From positions 992,001 to 1,056,000 of the forward strand of contig BLZA01000017.1 of assembly GCA_013423385.1 (NCBI GenBank): a stretch of 64,000 nucleotides of DNA. Direction: 5' to 3'. This document shows positions 46,298 to 59,209 of the stretch, piece by piece (position 1 is the first letter of the stretch; the number at the start of each line of letters is the position of its first letter). The translations under genes were made by a program, and so were the position numbers. Source of the stretch: Naganishia liquefaciens (taxonomy: Eukaryota; Basidiomycota; Tremellomycetes; Filobasidiales; Filobasidiaceae). The notes under the pieces were generated by a model. That model ran no database searches. It had not been told where the DNA came from and was given only the letters and a program-made list of their open reading frames with translations.

Positions 46298-48708
46298 ATG
46301 TTACGAACCAGTAAGTATTGTGACTCGTTTGCCTTGTCTTTTCTAAATCTTCCCCTCACACGTAGACAAGACCGGCAAGAAGTTCGCCATCGCTCGTCCC
46401 GTGAAGCCTGGTGCATCCCAGAATGCCGCCGTTCCTACTCCTCCTGCTACTGCGCCAGCGATGGCTCCAGTTCCACCTTTGAGCAATGTCCCGCCACCGT
46501 CCGATCGTCCGACGGTACAGGTTGCGCTTCCTCTCACACCGGAACCTACGCAAGCGGCTATCCGGGACGAGCCGACTGTCCCTCATGCGCCTTCAGCACT
46601 CCGTGAAGAAGCATTATCCTCACCACCTCCGACCCAGCAGCCGCTCTTCCTGCCAGCTCAATCAGCATCGCCATCTCCGCCTCCTCTGGATCCATCGCTG
46701 CAAGAAAACGTGTCTCCGTATACCAGCCTTCACGATGCCGCAGCCATGAGTCTGGAAGTATCGGCACCCTCTACGGCACTTCCTCTCGCGCCGCAGATGC
46801 CGAATCCGTTCTTGCACCCTCAGATCCCCGCACCGATCGCGTCCTCGTCCACCTCGAATTCGTTCGGTCTCGCACCACCGACGAGCCATAATGTCGCATC
46901 ATCTTCACGCCGACCGCAACCTCCGATGGCTTATCCAAGATCGGAAGCGATGATTGAGCGCGACGCCCGAGCCAAGGAAGCGGAAAAGGACAAACGGCGA
47001 CTTTTGCGGCGTAAACGACAAGGCCTGGAAGGGCCTGGCAGGCGGTACAAGACGGCGGAGCCGGCAGCGGCGGATGAGGAAGGGGAAGGCAGTGGGACGA
47101 CGTCGGGTGCGGAGAAACGAAAACGGGGAAGGCCGAGCAAGGGAGTTCCGGGCCCGTACAAGAAGCAGAAAGGCAAGGGTAGGGTAGCAGGAGCGGATGA
47201 CGGCGCGGAAGGGGAAGAAGATCCCGAGGCGCAGATTATGCGCGAGGAGGCGGAGCACCGTGATGGATCTGCAGATTCGCAGAGCTCTCGTGAGGAGCCC
47301 CTCGAAGGCATGATCATCGAGGACGCCGACAATGACAAGGAAGACGGGCAAGAGAGAGAAGTCGAGGATGAAGCGCCACGGGGCGGTGGACGAAGAGGAC
47401 GTCGACCAAAAAATGTCAACGACGACATTGATCTCGAGACAGCCGTTCCCGGACAATCTCTCGGCCCGTCGATCGACCCGGCAAACATGACCATGGCCGA
47501 GATTGCGTCTCATCCCGGATTCGGCAGGGTCAGCGCACGCGGGATGGAACTCCAGGCGCGACGAATCGAGCTCGCGAAGGAAAAGAGGGAAAAGCTGTTG
47601 CGCCGAGACGGGCGAGAAGGGACCGAGGATGAGAGCGTGCAGGAACAAGATCCGAGGGGCGATGCAGGACCGCAAACGACGGAATCGGCGTACGCTCAGT
47701 TGATGAAGAAGCAAGCTCAGGCCGAAAAGGATGCTAGAGCGGCGGCAAGAGCCAAGAAGGCGAACAGCGGAGCTGAATCAGATGCCGGAAATCATGGCAA
47801 GGACGTTGACCCAGACGACGACGAAGATGACGAAGACGATGGCGACATCAACGAGAATGATCATTTCCGCGAGAGACATGCTGCAGCACAGATCCGAATC
47901 GAAAATGGCAACATTGTCATCGATGAGTCGTCGTTGCAGATCGAGTCCGGTCAGGCACTCAACGACTTCGACTTGGGCAACATGGAGATTGTCGAAGAGC
48001 ATGACAAGGATCGGTTCATCAACGCTTTTAGCTATCAACGAAAACCGAGGGGAACACGCTGGACGAGAGAGGAAACTGATCTACTTTTCGAGGTCAGTAT
48101 TTTCGGAAGGTTCGGACTTCCGCTTTCAACTAATGCCTTTTGATCCGCTAGAAAACGCGGGAATTCGGTACTTCCTTCGACATCATTATGCACTTTTTTC
48201 CAGGTAAAACCAGGAAGCACATTATCAATCAATGGAACCGCATGTGCAAGAATCAAGATCCTCGAGCAGACTGGGCATATGATAACGCACACAAGAAGAC
48301 CATTGGTAGGTCTGTTCCGCTCTATCGCAGGATCACTCTCTTACCCTGCCTCTGACAGACTTCAACGGCCTCGAGAAGGCTGCAAACATAACATTCTCTG
48401 ATCAATCCATCGATCAGATTCTCAAGCAACAGGAAGAAGAAATGCAATCGGAAGTTCAGGCATTACTGGGTCTCGTGGCACAGAATGACGAGGGAGGGGG
48501 CGGCGAAGAAGGGGGCGCTGGAAGCGAGCGACAGGGCTCTCCCTCGTCCTCCCGTGGCGGAAACTTGACTGACGGAGAATCGAGCAGACCGATGACAGCG
48601 GCAGAGATCGCCAGAAAGAAGGCCAAGGAGAAGCGCGCAAAGAAACTGGCCTGGAAGAATCAGTTTGGCGGTGGTGCAGAAGAGGTCGTGGGAACTATCC
48701 ATGATTGA
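46298..48708 (+). CDS. BDP1: TFIIIB subunit Bdp1 (B'')
   Basis: Exons 46298-46310 (13 nt), 46366-48092, 48152-48305 and 48359-48708 give 747 residues. Bdp1 with TBP and Brf1 forms TFIIIB for RNA polymerase III transcription. The extended SANT domain is diagnostic: FSYQRKPRGTRWTREETDLLFE, KTREFGTSFDIIMHFFPG and RKHIINQWNRMCK. Most of the N-terminal 550 residues are disordered (Pro/Ser-rich, then Lys/Arg/Glu-rich), including MTMAEIASHPGFGRVSARG before the SANT. The start, ATG TTA CGA ACC, is supported by in-phase splicing to NKTGKKFAIARP. Confidence 0.92.
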
Positions 48709-48851
48709 GTTGTACGACCTGTTGATGGTCTTGACCCATTGCGCACAAGATATGTGTACACAAGATATGTCTACATCTTGGATGAGATACAATAGTGGTG
48801 ACTGCCGCAGTCTTTGAGCTGTGCCAAATGTTGCACCGGGACATGCTCGCT

Positions 48852-51800
48852 TTAACGAGACTTGAACTTTCTCCGTTGTTCCGCGTCCAAGGCCATCTTT
48901 TTTAAAGTCTTGAACTCTGCCTTTCCAGTGGCCCTGCATAAGGAGTAAAATTTGGACTTGGGATTCGCGAGCAATGCGGCGGGCGAATCGTATTCGGCAA
49001 TTCGGCCTCGATCCATCACTAGATGGCAATAAATACCGAAGACATAAACCATTAGCGGGGGATTTTGCAGAAGTCATTTTCTCGACTTACCAAGAACCTT
49101 GTCGTAATCGATCTGCAATGGGCTGTCATTGATCATGCATTGAATATCCGAATGCCAGGACTTACTATGGTCGCTAAGCGATGAGCGATGGTCAAAATTG
49201 TGCTATCTGAAAATTCTTCCCGAATGGTCTTGCCAACTGTCAAGATAGATCAGCACACGCCGATACAGAAGACAACTTCGCTTACTCAGCTCATCTGTCT
49301 CATAGTCAATCGAGGCAGTCGCCTCGTCAAGGACTATCACTCGATTCCTCTTCAGGATCGCCCTCGCCATGCAGATCAGCTGCTTTTCGCCTTGTGAGTA
49401 ATTTTCGCCGCCTTCGCTGACGACGTTGTCGAGATTTTTGAACATGTTCTTGTTTCGTCCTTCTTCGCGGTCGATAGCGCGAGGTTTGCCGCCGTTGGCT
49501 TGCTGATCGTCAACAGACAGGAGATGTACTCGACGAAGAGCTTCATAGATTTCGTCGTCGCTATACTGATCAAAAACGTCGAGCGTCGACCTCAGGGTAC
49601 CGGAAAGAATGGTGGGGTCCTGATATCCGACGAGATGTCAGAGGATTTTTCCTCTTCCAGATTTTCCACTCTTACCTGAGGAATGATTGTCACGCGCTGA
49701 CGCAGATCCGTTAAGCCTACGTTCGTGATGTCGATGCCATCAATGAGAATCTGACCCCCCGTTGGCTCCACGAAGCGGAAAAGGGACAGAGCCAGAGTAC
49801 TTTTGCCGCATCCTGATGTGTTAATTTTCAGCATGCGCATGTGCTAGCGTGACAGGGAGTGCTCACCGGTTGCGCCCACGATGCCAACTTTCTCCCTGGG
49901 TCCAACACGGAAAGAGATTCCGTGCAGAACATTTGGCAAACTCGGGGCATATCGAATGACAAGCCCTGACACATCGATAGCTCCTTCGGATGGCCAGGAA
50001 GCAGGAGGCCGGGGCTCAATGATTTCCGCTGCCTCAAGAGGCAGTTCGGTGTACTCCACGATTCGCTCCATAGCGACCATGCTTTGTTCGAGCGAGACGA
50101 ACCTTCGCACGACGAACAGCAGATCCCCAGAAACCGTACCGGCAAAGGACAAGGCAAAACCGGCAGAAGCGGCGCTGGCCCCACTGATCAAGCAAACTAC
50201 GCCTGTTATTCCGACCACTGCGCTTGAAAGAAGATTGAATCGGGCGGATATCCATCGGTTGAGGGTCCAGTACCAGATGAACGACGACATATTGCTGTCA
50301 GAAATCTTCATCATCAGACGGAACATGTTGATGCTAGCTCCGTAGGCTCGTAGAACCTGCACACCTATGGACTCAGACAAGCGAGATTTCAGCGCGATGC
50401 TTGTAAACAGCATTGCATGGCTTTACTCACCGGTGATGGCTTCCGAGAAGATTGCGTAGAGCGGAGACTTCGTCACGCTGTCTAGCCGCCGCATATCTCG
50501 ACTGGCCGCGCTGAATATCTTACCAGCTTGGAAGTAGATGATGAATAGGCAGGCTGCAAACAAGACGAAATACCTTCCGCCCACATATGCGATGGAAGAG
50601 AATGTGACCACGATATTTAAGAAATAGAACACAGTTTTGCCGAAGTTGTCGGCTGTTGAGCTGTCGAGGCCTTCCAGGTCCTTTCCGAATCGATTCTGCA
50701 AACAAGAAAAACAATAAAATTCGGATGGACGAGGTTTTACGCAGGACTCACAAGTGTTCTACCTCTGATCGAGGTGTCATGGAAGCGGATGGTCGCAAAT
50801 AGAATCCGCTCTAGCATCCGCTTGTGGACTTGAGTAGAAGCTCGGATTGATCCATAGTACAGTACCACGAATCGCAAGGTTGTCGCTAGAACACCTACTA
50901 TAGTCAGGATGGCGTACCCGACAACATAATATGTTGCTGAGTGGTCGTCTCGGGGATTGCTGTAGCTCGAACTCCAGCGGCTGAGCCAACCGTTCTCCCA
51001 AATGGGAGGTGTTGCCCCAATCAAAACTGCAAGAACGAAGCAAAACCAGTATCCGAGTCCGCCTTGACTGCGGAAGTACGATTTCCAGACCGACCAACCG
51101 ATGCGTCCGGTGGCGCGACGTTCTTCTTCGACCAATTTCCGCGGTGTTTTGCGTTCGACCGGTGTTGCAGCCTCTTTGTCATCCTCATTTATGACTGTGG
51201 AAGACTCCGCTAGGCTCGTAGTCTCAGAGGGCGGTTCAGAGGATTCGCTGACCGACATCAAATGTCTGTTCGCCGCTTTCACATCGAAGGTGTCTTTGGG
51301 GTGAACTTCCCCGCAAGGTTGATCTTCCTCATTTTCGGGTTCGATGACCTCCATAAAGCCACCGGCGATGAAACCGGGAAGGTTCCCGGAGTACGTTACG
51401 TCCCCGTTGTCCAGCGCGACGATATAGCTCGCGGCCGGGCTGACGAGTTGCACATGATGCGAAACTAGAATGACTGTCCGATCCTTCATCAGAGGCCCTT
51501 GTAAGCATTCTTTCATTATCGAAGCGGCTGTATGAGAATCGACTGCGCTCAATACGTCATCGAGAATCAGGGTAGAAGCTCGGCTGTAGACTGAGAACGG
51601 ACTGATTAGTGGATGCCGATTCCAGAGGGATGTGTCATTTACCAGCCCTCGCCAGGCTCACACGACTCCGCTGACCTCCACTGAGGTTGACACCCTTCTC
51701 TCCGATTTCCGTATCCGATCCGTCTTCCAATATGGCCAGGTCTGATACTAGACTGCATGCCTCGATGACTTGTCGGTATCGGTCTTCTACGTATTCGCAT

Positions 51801-54592
51801 CCGAACAGGATATTTCCACGAATTGTGTCATTTTGCAGCCAGGCTTGTTGAGGGCAATAAGCTGTCCGGCCGGGTACGACCCACTCACTCGTGAGAATCT
51901 TCTTGCCAAAATCGTCGATCGCCCCTGGTCCCGATCTGGGACAGGTTACTTGACCTGCAAGGACGTCTGCCTCGCCTAGCAACCCCAGGAGCAGAAGCGT
52001 TTTGCCGCTTCCAAGCCGACCGCAGATCAGACTGAGTTCGCCTTGCGGGAACTCGAGATTCAAATCCGTAAGAGTGAAGCTGATGACGTTTGGCGTGGAA
52101 GGGACGGATGCTGCTTCGCCTGACGGAGGGGCGATGTCTCGAGGCCAAGTGATGGTGGCAGATCGCATGCTGATTCGATTGTCCCCGGATTCTGGGCTAG
52201 AGACCTCCGCTGTCGACATGTACTTTTCGACTCTTCGCAGCGAAACGAAGCCTTGAATAGCGTTTAGCAGCGTCTCCGGAATTGTCGCGAGACTGAATCG
52301 AAGTTCGTTGAGTACAGAGACGGCCGGGAATGCGACACCGGGCGTCAGAGGCAACTTGGCGATGAGCGAGTAGTGCATGAAGGTGACAATTATCGCCACA
52401 ATAGGCGTCACGGACCAAATGAAGGTGAACAGTACTTCGATCATGTAATTTCGCTTCAGCCATTTAAGTTCTTCATTTCGGACATCGGAAACCCGCGCTT
52501 CATACTTTCTCTCCCAGGCCATGAACTTGAGCATTCGGATTGCGCCTAAAACCTCGTTCATGAGGGATGTACGCTTATCTCTTGCTTTCATCAAGTGTTC
52601 TTGAGTTTGTACGACGTACTTGCTTGCAAATTGATTGAGTGGAAGCGTGATGAGCGATGCGAGGAGCCCATAGACAGCACTGATTCCCACGAGGCGGTAG
52701 AGGAAGAGTCCGCCAACAAGAATTTCAACTGGGGCATCCACCATGCTGAATGCATGGAAAGTCCATTCCGAGATACGCTCGCAATCTATTTGGAAGAGCG
52801 TCATCACCTGTGCTTTGGAACTGACATCTTCCTCTTCGGGTTCTTTGTTTGCGGTTTTGATCTCCTCTATCGCCCCTTCGCGGTCTTGGCCTTCGTTTTC
52901 AGAACCGGGAATATTTTCCCTGGGTATAGCGGATTCAACGTTTTCTACGGGACTTTGCTTTTCCGCCACAGGCGCTGCGGCCAAATCCTTTTTGACGAGG
53001 GTCTTGCTGAAGAGGAGCGTGTAGAGCTGAAGTTTGATCCGTGTTTGCAAGTGCGTTGACGAGATTGACCACAGAACACCAATGGCTAGGTACATGAGCG
53101 CGTTACTGGCGAACAATGCAAAAGACCAAAGCCAGCCCCAGCGCATGTCGGATCTGTCCGGATGCGCTTCCAGGTATTCCACAAATTCCTTGAGGAACCA
53201 CGATGGCGCATAATACATCCCCGCAGTCACGATGGCCAGACCAGTCTCTTCGTTCACACGTACCCGGGTCAGCTTCTCCGTCGCCGCCTCCAAAAGATAG
53301 ATGTACTCACGAACAGAGAACAAGAATCTATTCACTTTGAAGACCTTGATGAGCAGGCTCCATCCCGCCGGCAGTCTGTCTGCCCAATGCTTGCGATGCT
53401 TTCGACTCTTATGCTGCTTCTGGGTGTCGCCATAAGCTGCCTTCATCTTTCTGAAGGCGTTCATACTGCGCATATTCGCCATGGGCAACGGAAGATCCCA
53501 GAGATCCATGCTGAGGGACGTATATCCCTTCCAGATGACGGGGGTTGCAAAGGAGAAGAGAATAGCATCCCAGACACCACATTGCACTTCGGTGGTGACA
53601 TTTGGTATCCGTGGATTCAGAACATTTGGTATCCTAGGCGCTTTCGGGTCAGTGGAGACTTGCTCCGCGTGTCGCTCTTTGAGTGTCTCGAGCGTTTTAA
53701 ACGTGAAGATTTTCTCGGCAGGAAAGTGTAGAGCTGGTCCTCGAGGCATTGCCAATACCAAGACAAGTGCAGGCAGTAACAGCAACGGCTGAAGAGCCTG
53801 AATGACCTGCAAAATACGGTATTCCCTGCTCACGGTGTTTGACCCAATGGTGGAGAAGAGGTCGCCATCGGCTGGCAAGACAACATCGAGGAATTGACAG
53901 AACCATGTGGCGAAGAGAGTGGAGGATAGGTGGATCGTTGTGCCCCAGTGGGAGGTGACAGTCTTCTGTGACAAGTAGAGCAGACAAAGAAAAAGCGAGT
54001 AGGCGTAGATCGGGGTTGCCAGGGTAATCGTCTGGAGCGTTTTCTGAGATATGTGCGGGGGGATATCGAGTTCATCTCGCAGTGAAAGGTAATATCCGAG
54101 CGAGAAGAGATTCGCGACGGCGGGCAGAAGAAGGAATAGTGTAAGCGTGACCTTTTTGAATTGAGTCTGAAGGTTTGGCGATTGTTGTTAGTGTTTGCGG
54201 ATTCGAGCATATCAAAGTATGCGTACCTTCCGCCAAAATGCCTCCTCCTCTATCGGATAGCCGTCGATCTCCATCTCTTCATCCTGAATATCCCAGACAT
54301 CCAGGGCCTTTGCTTCCTCTTGTTCTGCGTCATCCTCGAGGCGGATCGTGCCCGGTTTGCGGCTAGCTGCGTCGCCCTGCGGCAGCCGTATGCGGCCTTC
54401 CTGTTTACTTTTGCGCCAACGTCTGAACTGTTGTGAGGCGTAAATTCCACAAGACAAGAACGCTGCACATGTCGGTAATACCACCAGGAATTGGTGAAGT
54501 CGCGATATTGACGGGTCTTCCGCGCCCTGGCTGGCTGAAGTTCCGGAGGATCCGTTTTGTGTGGCGGCGAGAATGACTTGAGAGGCTTGCAT
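48852..54592 (-). CDS. ABC transporter, ABCC (MRP/YBT1-like) full transporter
   Basis: Exons 54592-54227, 54166-51643, 51590-50752, 50695-50431, 50364-49867, 49812-49676, 49619-49286, 49236-49166, 49112-49091 (22 nt) and 49018-48852 give 1740 residues. N-terminal hydrophobic segments are followed by TMD1, NBD1 (Walker A GRLGSGKT, signature [14 protein letters not shown], Walker [12 protein letters not shown]), a charged linker, TMD2 and NBD2 (Walker A GATGCGKST, signature NYSQGEKQL, Walker [13 protein letters not shown]). In NBD1 the Walker B Asp is followed by Asp where canonical ABC proteins have Glu, a known ABCC trait, so hydrolysis is expected mainly at site 2. The size and long extra loops point to the vacuolar YBT1/BPT1 branch. 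Substrate unknown. Confidence 0.92.
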
Positions 54593-55190
54593 AATGACCA
54601 CCCTTTATTGCTCGGTAGGCGCAGAAGAAATAGTATTTGCTCTTGGAAGCAAGAGCTTGCAATTCAGCAATCGGATGACCAGTTTGAATTCCGCGTGCTT
54701 CATGCAATTGCCCTGATACCGACGACTTGCAGTCGCGAGCCGGCAATGCCACAGCTGTTCTTGTATCTGTATCGCCGAACACTCCTCAATATCTCCGGGG
54801 GGTTGACTGGTGAGCGACTTGCGTGACAGTCAAGTATATCTACACGACTGCCGGATCCGAGAACTTCGAGTCAACCACGCTTGCGATCGAAGTCTCAGGA
54901 GCTGTCTCAGGAAATCTTGCCCACATGCTATTGCAGCTGCTATTGCTATTCCAGGCTCCGGCCTTATCCGATCTGCCACTGGGTCGTAAAGTACCACTGC
55001 TCTTTCAGTATTTCTTTCAGCTGGTCTCTTATTGAGTCTCGGCTCTCGACAGCTCTGATGTCCTGTTCATGGGCTACAACTCTGAACATAGCGACTGCTC
55101 AATGCCGGACGCGATTATAGATATCGTTGCCCATTTCCCAACCAGCCCCGATGTCATCCAAGAGGAAAGAAATCCCGTCATTGAAGATCA
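54593..55190. other. Intergenic, ABCC promoter / PKA 3' region
   Basis: 598 bases with no supported gene. Confidence 0.4.
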
Positions 55191-57478
55191 CTAAGCTGAA
55201 GGAAAGACGAATTCCTGGAAAAGCTGTTTGTAAGGATCGTCGAGGTTGCCTTGCGGAATTCCGAGAATGCCCGGCAGCTCCTGTGGTAACGGAGGTGCAT
55301 AACGCTGGAAATTTTGACTGTCGCCTGTAACGGACAATCTTTCAGCCCTATCCTGAGGATGTGTGGTCTACAATGCCAGACTGACCTCTATTTGCAACAT
55401 GTGGAATGATAGGTGCCGCGATCCTTTTGCTCTCAAGAATACTCCAGTCAACACCCGTGAACCATCGATGCGCCATGACGTCCTTCGCTCCACCCCTCAA
55501 ATTACCCAGTCGTTTTGAGCGGTCAGCAGTGAGGAGACGTCGGATCAGATCCTTGGCATAAGGGTCGACATGGCTCGGGAATGCCACTTTGTTGGCTATG
55601 ATCTACAGTGTTAAGTATTGATGTTGAGCATACGGCTCAGAGCGAAGTTAGTCTCCACGTTACCTTTTCGTATATCCCCAAAGGATGATCATCGAAGAAA
55701 GGCTGACGAAACGAACGACCGTCAGTCACAAGTGTTGCGGCGGACTCCGTAACCCTTACTGGATATCCGCACAACATCTCGAAACACAAAATGCCCAATG
55801 CCCACCAATCTACGGCCTTTCCGTGTCCTTTGGACAGCACGATTTCCGGGGCGAGATACTAGTTTCGAACGATGTTAGCCATCTCCTCATTGCAAGCAGC
55901 AAAAGACGAACCTCTGGAGTACCACACAGCGTAAAGGTCCGATCCTCGACGATTTTAGCAAAGCCGAAATCGGCTATTCGGAGATAACCATCTCGGTCCA
56001 GGAGCAGATTTTCGGGTTTCAAGTCTCGGTATATGATATCTCGTGCATGCAGGTAGTCGATGGCGAGAATTATACTAGCGAGATAGAAACGAGTGACGTC
56101 TGCCGTAAATCGACCCGCTCGTCGCAGATGCGAGAACAGTTCTCCACCGGGAATATATGACAGCAGCATGTACACGTTGAGGTGATCTTGATAAGTCCCA
56201 TATCTGTGACCGATGTCAGCATCACGTTGATACCAAGGCCCGGGGTAAACACAGGCTTACAGTTCGACCAGGAATGGATGCCTGACCCTCTCCAGGATTG
56301 CACGCTCTGAATTAATGTGCTCCACCTGCTTCAATCTCACAATCTCCGCCTTGTTCAATACCTTCATGGCAAAGTGAGGCAGTTGCTTGTCCATCTCTGC
56401 AGTCTCCCTTGGGTTCGGCGCGTTTGGGTCTATTGGTTGCTGAAGCTTGGGGAATATCGGGTGATACGGAAGCGGACGATAACTCGGTCGAACGCGGACC
56501 AGCAGGACCCGACCGAAGGTCCCGGTACCTATCGACGAAGGGCGTTTAATCGCGAACACACCGCGCTGCCCCATCCGACTCACCTAGGGTTTCCACAATC
56601 TCCCAATCTGACAGTGATGCCCTGACAACACCATTCCTCGTACCACGGTTGTCTGAGCTGCCTCCACCGCTATTGGTGCGCTCAGACCTGCCTCGTTTCT
56701 TCCCGCGACTGTCATTCGCACTCATGCCTTCCTCATCCTCGTCTTCACTGTCATTCTCTGAATCGGAGCCGGTGTTGATTATCGGAGACTTTTGTAGTGG
56801 ATCCACAGCGTTTGAATCAACCCACGCGTTATTGCGATTGACTAGCGGGATGCCTGACTTGGAAGAACCAGTAGGCTGTCGATTGTTTGCTGAGGGAGGA
56901 AGAGGAGGCGCGGCCCGCGTTGGCATGCACATTTCTCCGCGAGACGGATCGCGTGCGGGATTTTGCCCATTTATAGCGAAAGAGGTTGTGTAAGGGGGCG
57001 GAGGGTCATGTTGTTGAGCAGCCACTGCTTGAGAATTTGACTGCACAGGTGTGTGATTCTTCGTATTTGTAGGGCGATACAGCGCGGGGTTGAAGCCAGC
57101 AGCGCTTGGCGGTTGAGGCGGAGCCGCACGTTGCTGAGCGAGTCTCTCGTGCGGTAGCAGCATAGATGCTGGATCATACACGAACTTCTTTCTTGGTGGC
57201 TCCATGGATTTAGACACCGTGTTCGAATTGGTCGTTGAGGTGGGTGACTGTGCAGAGCCCTGTTTGACGGATGTACTTGAGCTTGCTCCGGTCGTCTGTG
57301 GGGGCTGGCCTTGAGATGTTGCCGCCTGGCTGTGGTCGAAGAATGCGGAGTACGGCTCGGGTCCAGACGCAAGTGGAGCAGTCGGAGAGGGAGTCGTTCC
57401 GGCTGATGTTGATTGGATGGTCATGTCCCCAAGAGCCGCATGAAGGTTGGCTGTTTCCAACGAAGGTGATACCGCCAT
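55191..57478 (-). CDS. cAMP-dependent protein kinase catalytic subunit (AGC family)
   Basis: Exons 57478-56584, 56528-56261, 56203-55912, 55858-55760, 55702-55664 (39 nt), 55602-55386 and 55324-55191 give 647 residues. The kinase core follows a 290-residue disordered Pro/Ser/Asn-rich extension. Landmarks: [34 protein letters not shown] and the activation loop [17 protein letters not shown], with PKA-specific [14 protein letters not shown] and [10 protein letters not shown]. The C-terminal tail ([10 protein letters not shown] ... YKQLFQEF) matches the PKA AGC tail. A 46-residue insert with Pro/Arg ([14 protein letters not shown]) lies between the glycine loop and the catalytic Lys, which is unusual. 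In basidiomycetes PKA controls growth, mating and morphology. Confidence 0.9.
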
Positions 57479-59209
57479 GTTTGTGGAGGTCGTTCGCAGA
57501 GTGCTATGCACTCAGACTCTGCGAGCTCGCTAATGTGATTCGATTTCGAATCGGTTTTTAATATCGCGGTGTGTGTGTGATCAAATATCCCGTGATTCAA
57601 GATAAATGGCGCCAAAGTTGCGAGACGTGCTCAACAATTCCGACGGCCGAATGTCGCTTTCGAACCTCGAATATTGCTGGCGGACAATCGAAAGCTGATC
57701 TCAGATACACTCTCAATGGCGGAGCGCGGCTTCCGGGTGAAAAGCCTTGCTTTGCTGTCAATCTGCTGTTGTGGATCGCGCTGCTTGTGGTCCGATCTGA
57801 TCTTCTCCCACTGCTTGGTATCCGCGGTTCGTCTCAAGGGGCACGCTCGACGTGGGCAGAGGCAAATCGCTGCCGAGCTTGGCCTCCGGGCGTGACAAGG
57901 CCCGTGTCGAGTCGAAGAACGAGGTCAGTCGAGGATGAAGGGGTTGATAAAACTATACTATGAGCTGTCGCTATAGAAGACGTTGTTCGATCGCAGTCCG
58001 TTTCCAGATGGCGCGTTTCAGGAAAATGAGCTAATTGTGAGCTAGTGCAGCTGTCCACGCAGGAACTTGGGAAACGGCTCTACAGCTACGTACTTCGACG
58101 CAGACCAGTCCTCGGCACCGAAGACGCTATATCGCATAGAGGGGCGCCGTCCGATTGGCACGTCAACCGAAGCCAGTTCTATTCTAGTGTCTTGAACATG
58201 AACAGATGCCAGACCGCGGCGAGTAAAGCAACAAGGTGGATGAGGAGCCCGTTGCACACTGCTACTGCATGCGTGGCAGATACGCAACCGCTCGGGGCAG
58301 CTGTTGGCGTCGGATTGGTTGACGCCGGCTCGAGTGTCTCATCAGTAGAGCATACATTCGTGACTACGCAGTCCTTCTTGAAGCTTGCGTGGGAGAGCTC
58401 GGGAGGGTGCTGTGCGTTATCGCTTGGTAGCATCCTGGATGTTATGACAGCATGCATTGTTTCCAGCCCAATAACGAACTTTTGCATGTCACCTCGAGGT
58501 TCTCTACTGGCATGATCGTAAGCCATTGACCCGATCTATTTTGCTATTCATCAACGGTGTATACGTAAAATGATCCCTGGCTCTGCATTGCCGTAGTAGA
58601 CCAAAATCTGCTTCGACAATTCATCAGCTTTTCTGCCAACGGCTGTGGAGAAAACGCTTATAACATTGCATTGATGCTCACAAGCCAGTGAGGGAAGTTA
58701 TGTGTTCGGCCACATAGGCACTGAATGCACTGATTCTAGCTGAGACTCAGCTTTGGACGCCAGCAGCGAATCAACCAATGAGAGCCGACACTCAAGTGTT
58801 TAACATTCGGAGCGACCATCCCCTTATTTACAGGAGTAGCTTCGACGGCCGGATGAGCTAGAAGAACTATCCAACATCCGTTCTGTAGGCCGGGTCGCAC
58901 GCGGAACCTAGAACGCCCATTCTACGATACCTGACTGTCAATTTGACGCTTATGATTGCATTCAGCTCAAGAGGAGTCGCACATATGCATACGGTGCTAC
59001 ACTTCTGTCTTATATAGGTTCGCCACTGTCCCGATGATTGCTCGAAACTATACTAACCATATGGCTCAGCCTTGTCACAGCCTTGTAGCCTTGTCAAATA
59101 AATCCTTCAGGGCTCTCTTACCATGGAAGGCGAACGGTTTGGCCAGTAGTATTGACTGCTGTTGATCGCGCGTATATCTCGCTGGAAGATGGTGAGGTCT
59201 GAAACGCAT
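57479..59209. other. Gene-poor stretch upstream of the PKA gene
   Basis: 1.7 kb. Apart from the candidate small secreted protein at 58179-58725, nothing is supported. It presumably includes the promoter of the PKA gene. Confidence 0.35.
58179..58725 (-). CDS. Candidate small secreted or GPI-anchored Cys-containing protein (weak)
   Basis: Two minus-strand pieces look coding. One contains ACEHQC and continues VGRKADELSKQILVYYGNA; the other has Cys, then a Pro/Thr-rich spacer (EPASTNPTPTAAPSG) and a hydrophobic C-terminal segment (LLIHLVALLAAVWHLFMF) like a GPI-attachment tail. A splice at about 58553/58507 (GTTGAT...CCAG) would extend the first piece with ENLEVTCKSSLLGWKQC. I could not obtain one phase-consistent chain or a signal peptide, so this may be a remnant or an unresolved gene. 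Confidence 0.25.

Noticed and set aside
46905-47714. Long minus-strand frame (269 codons) antisense to BDP1
   Set aside because: It is a shadow of the Lys/Glu-rich BDP1 coding sequence; the BDP1 frame has clear SANT homology and consistent introns.
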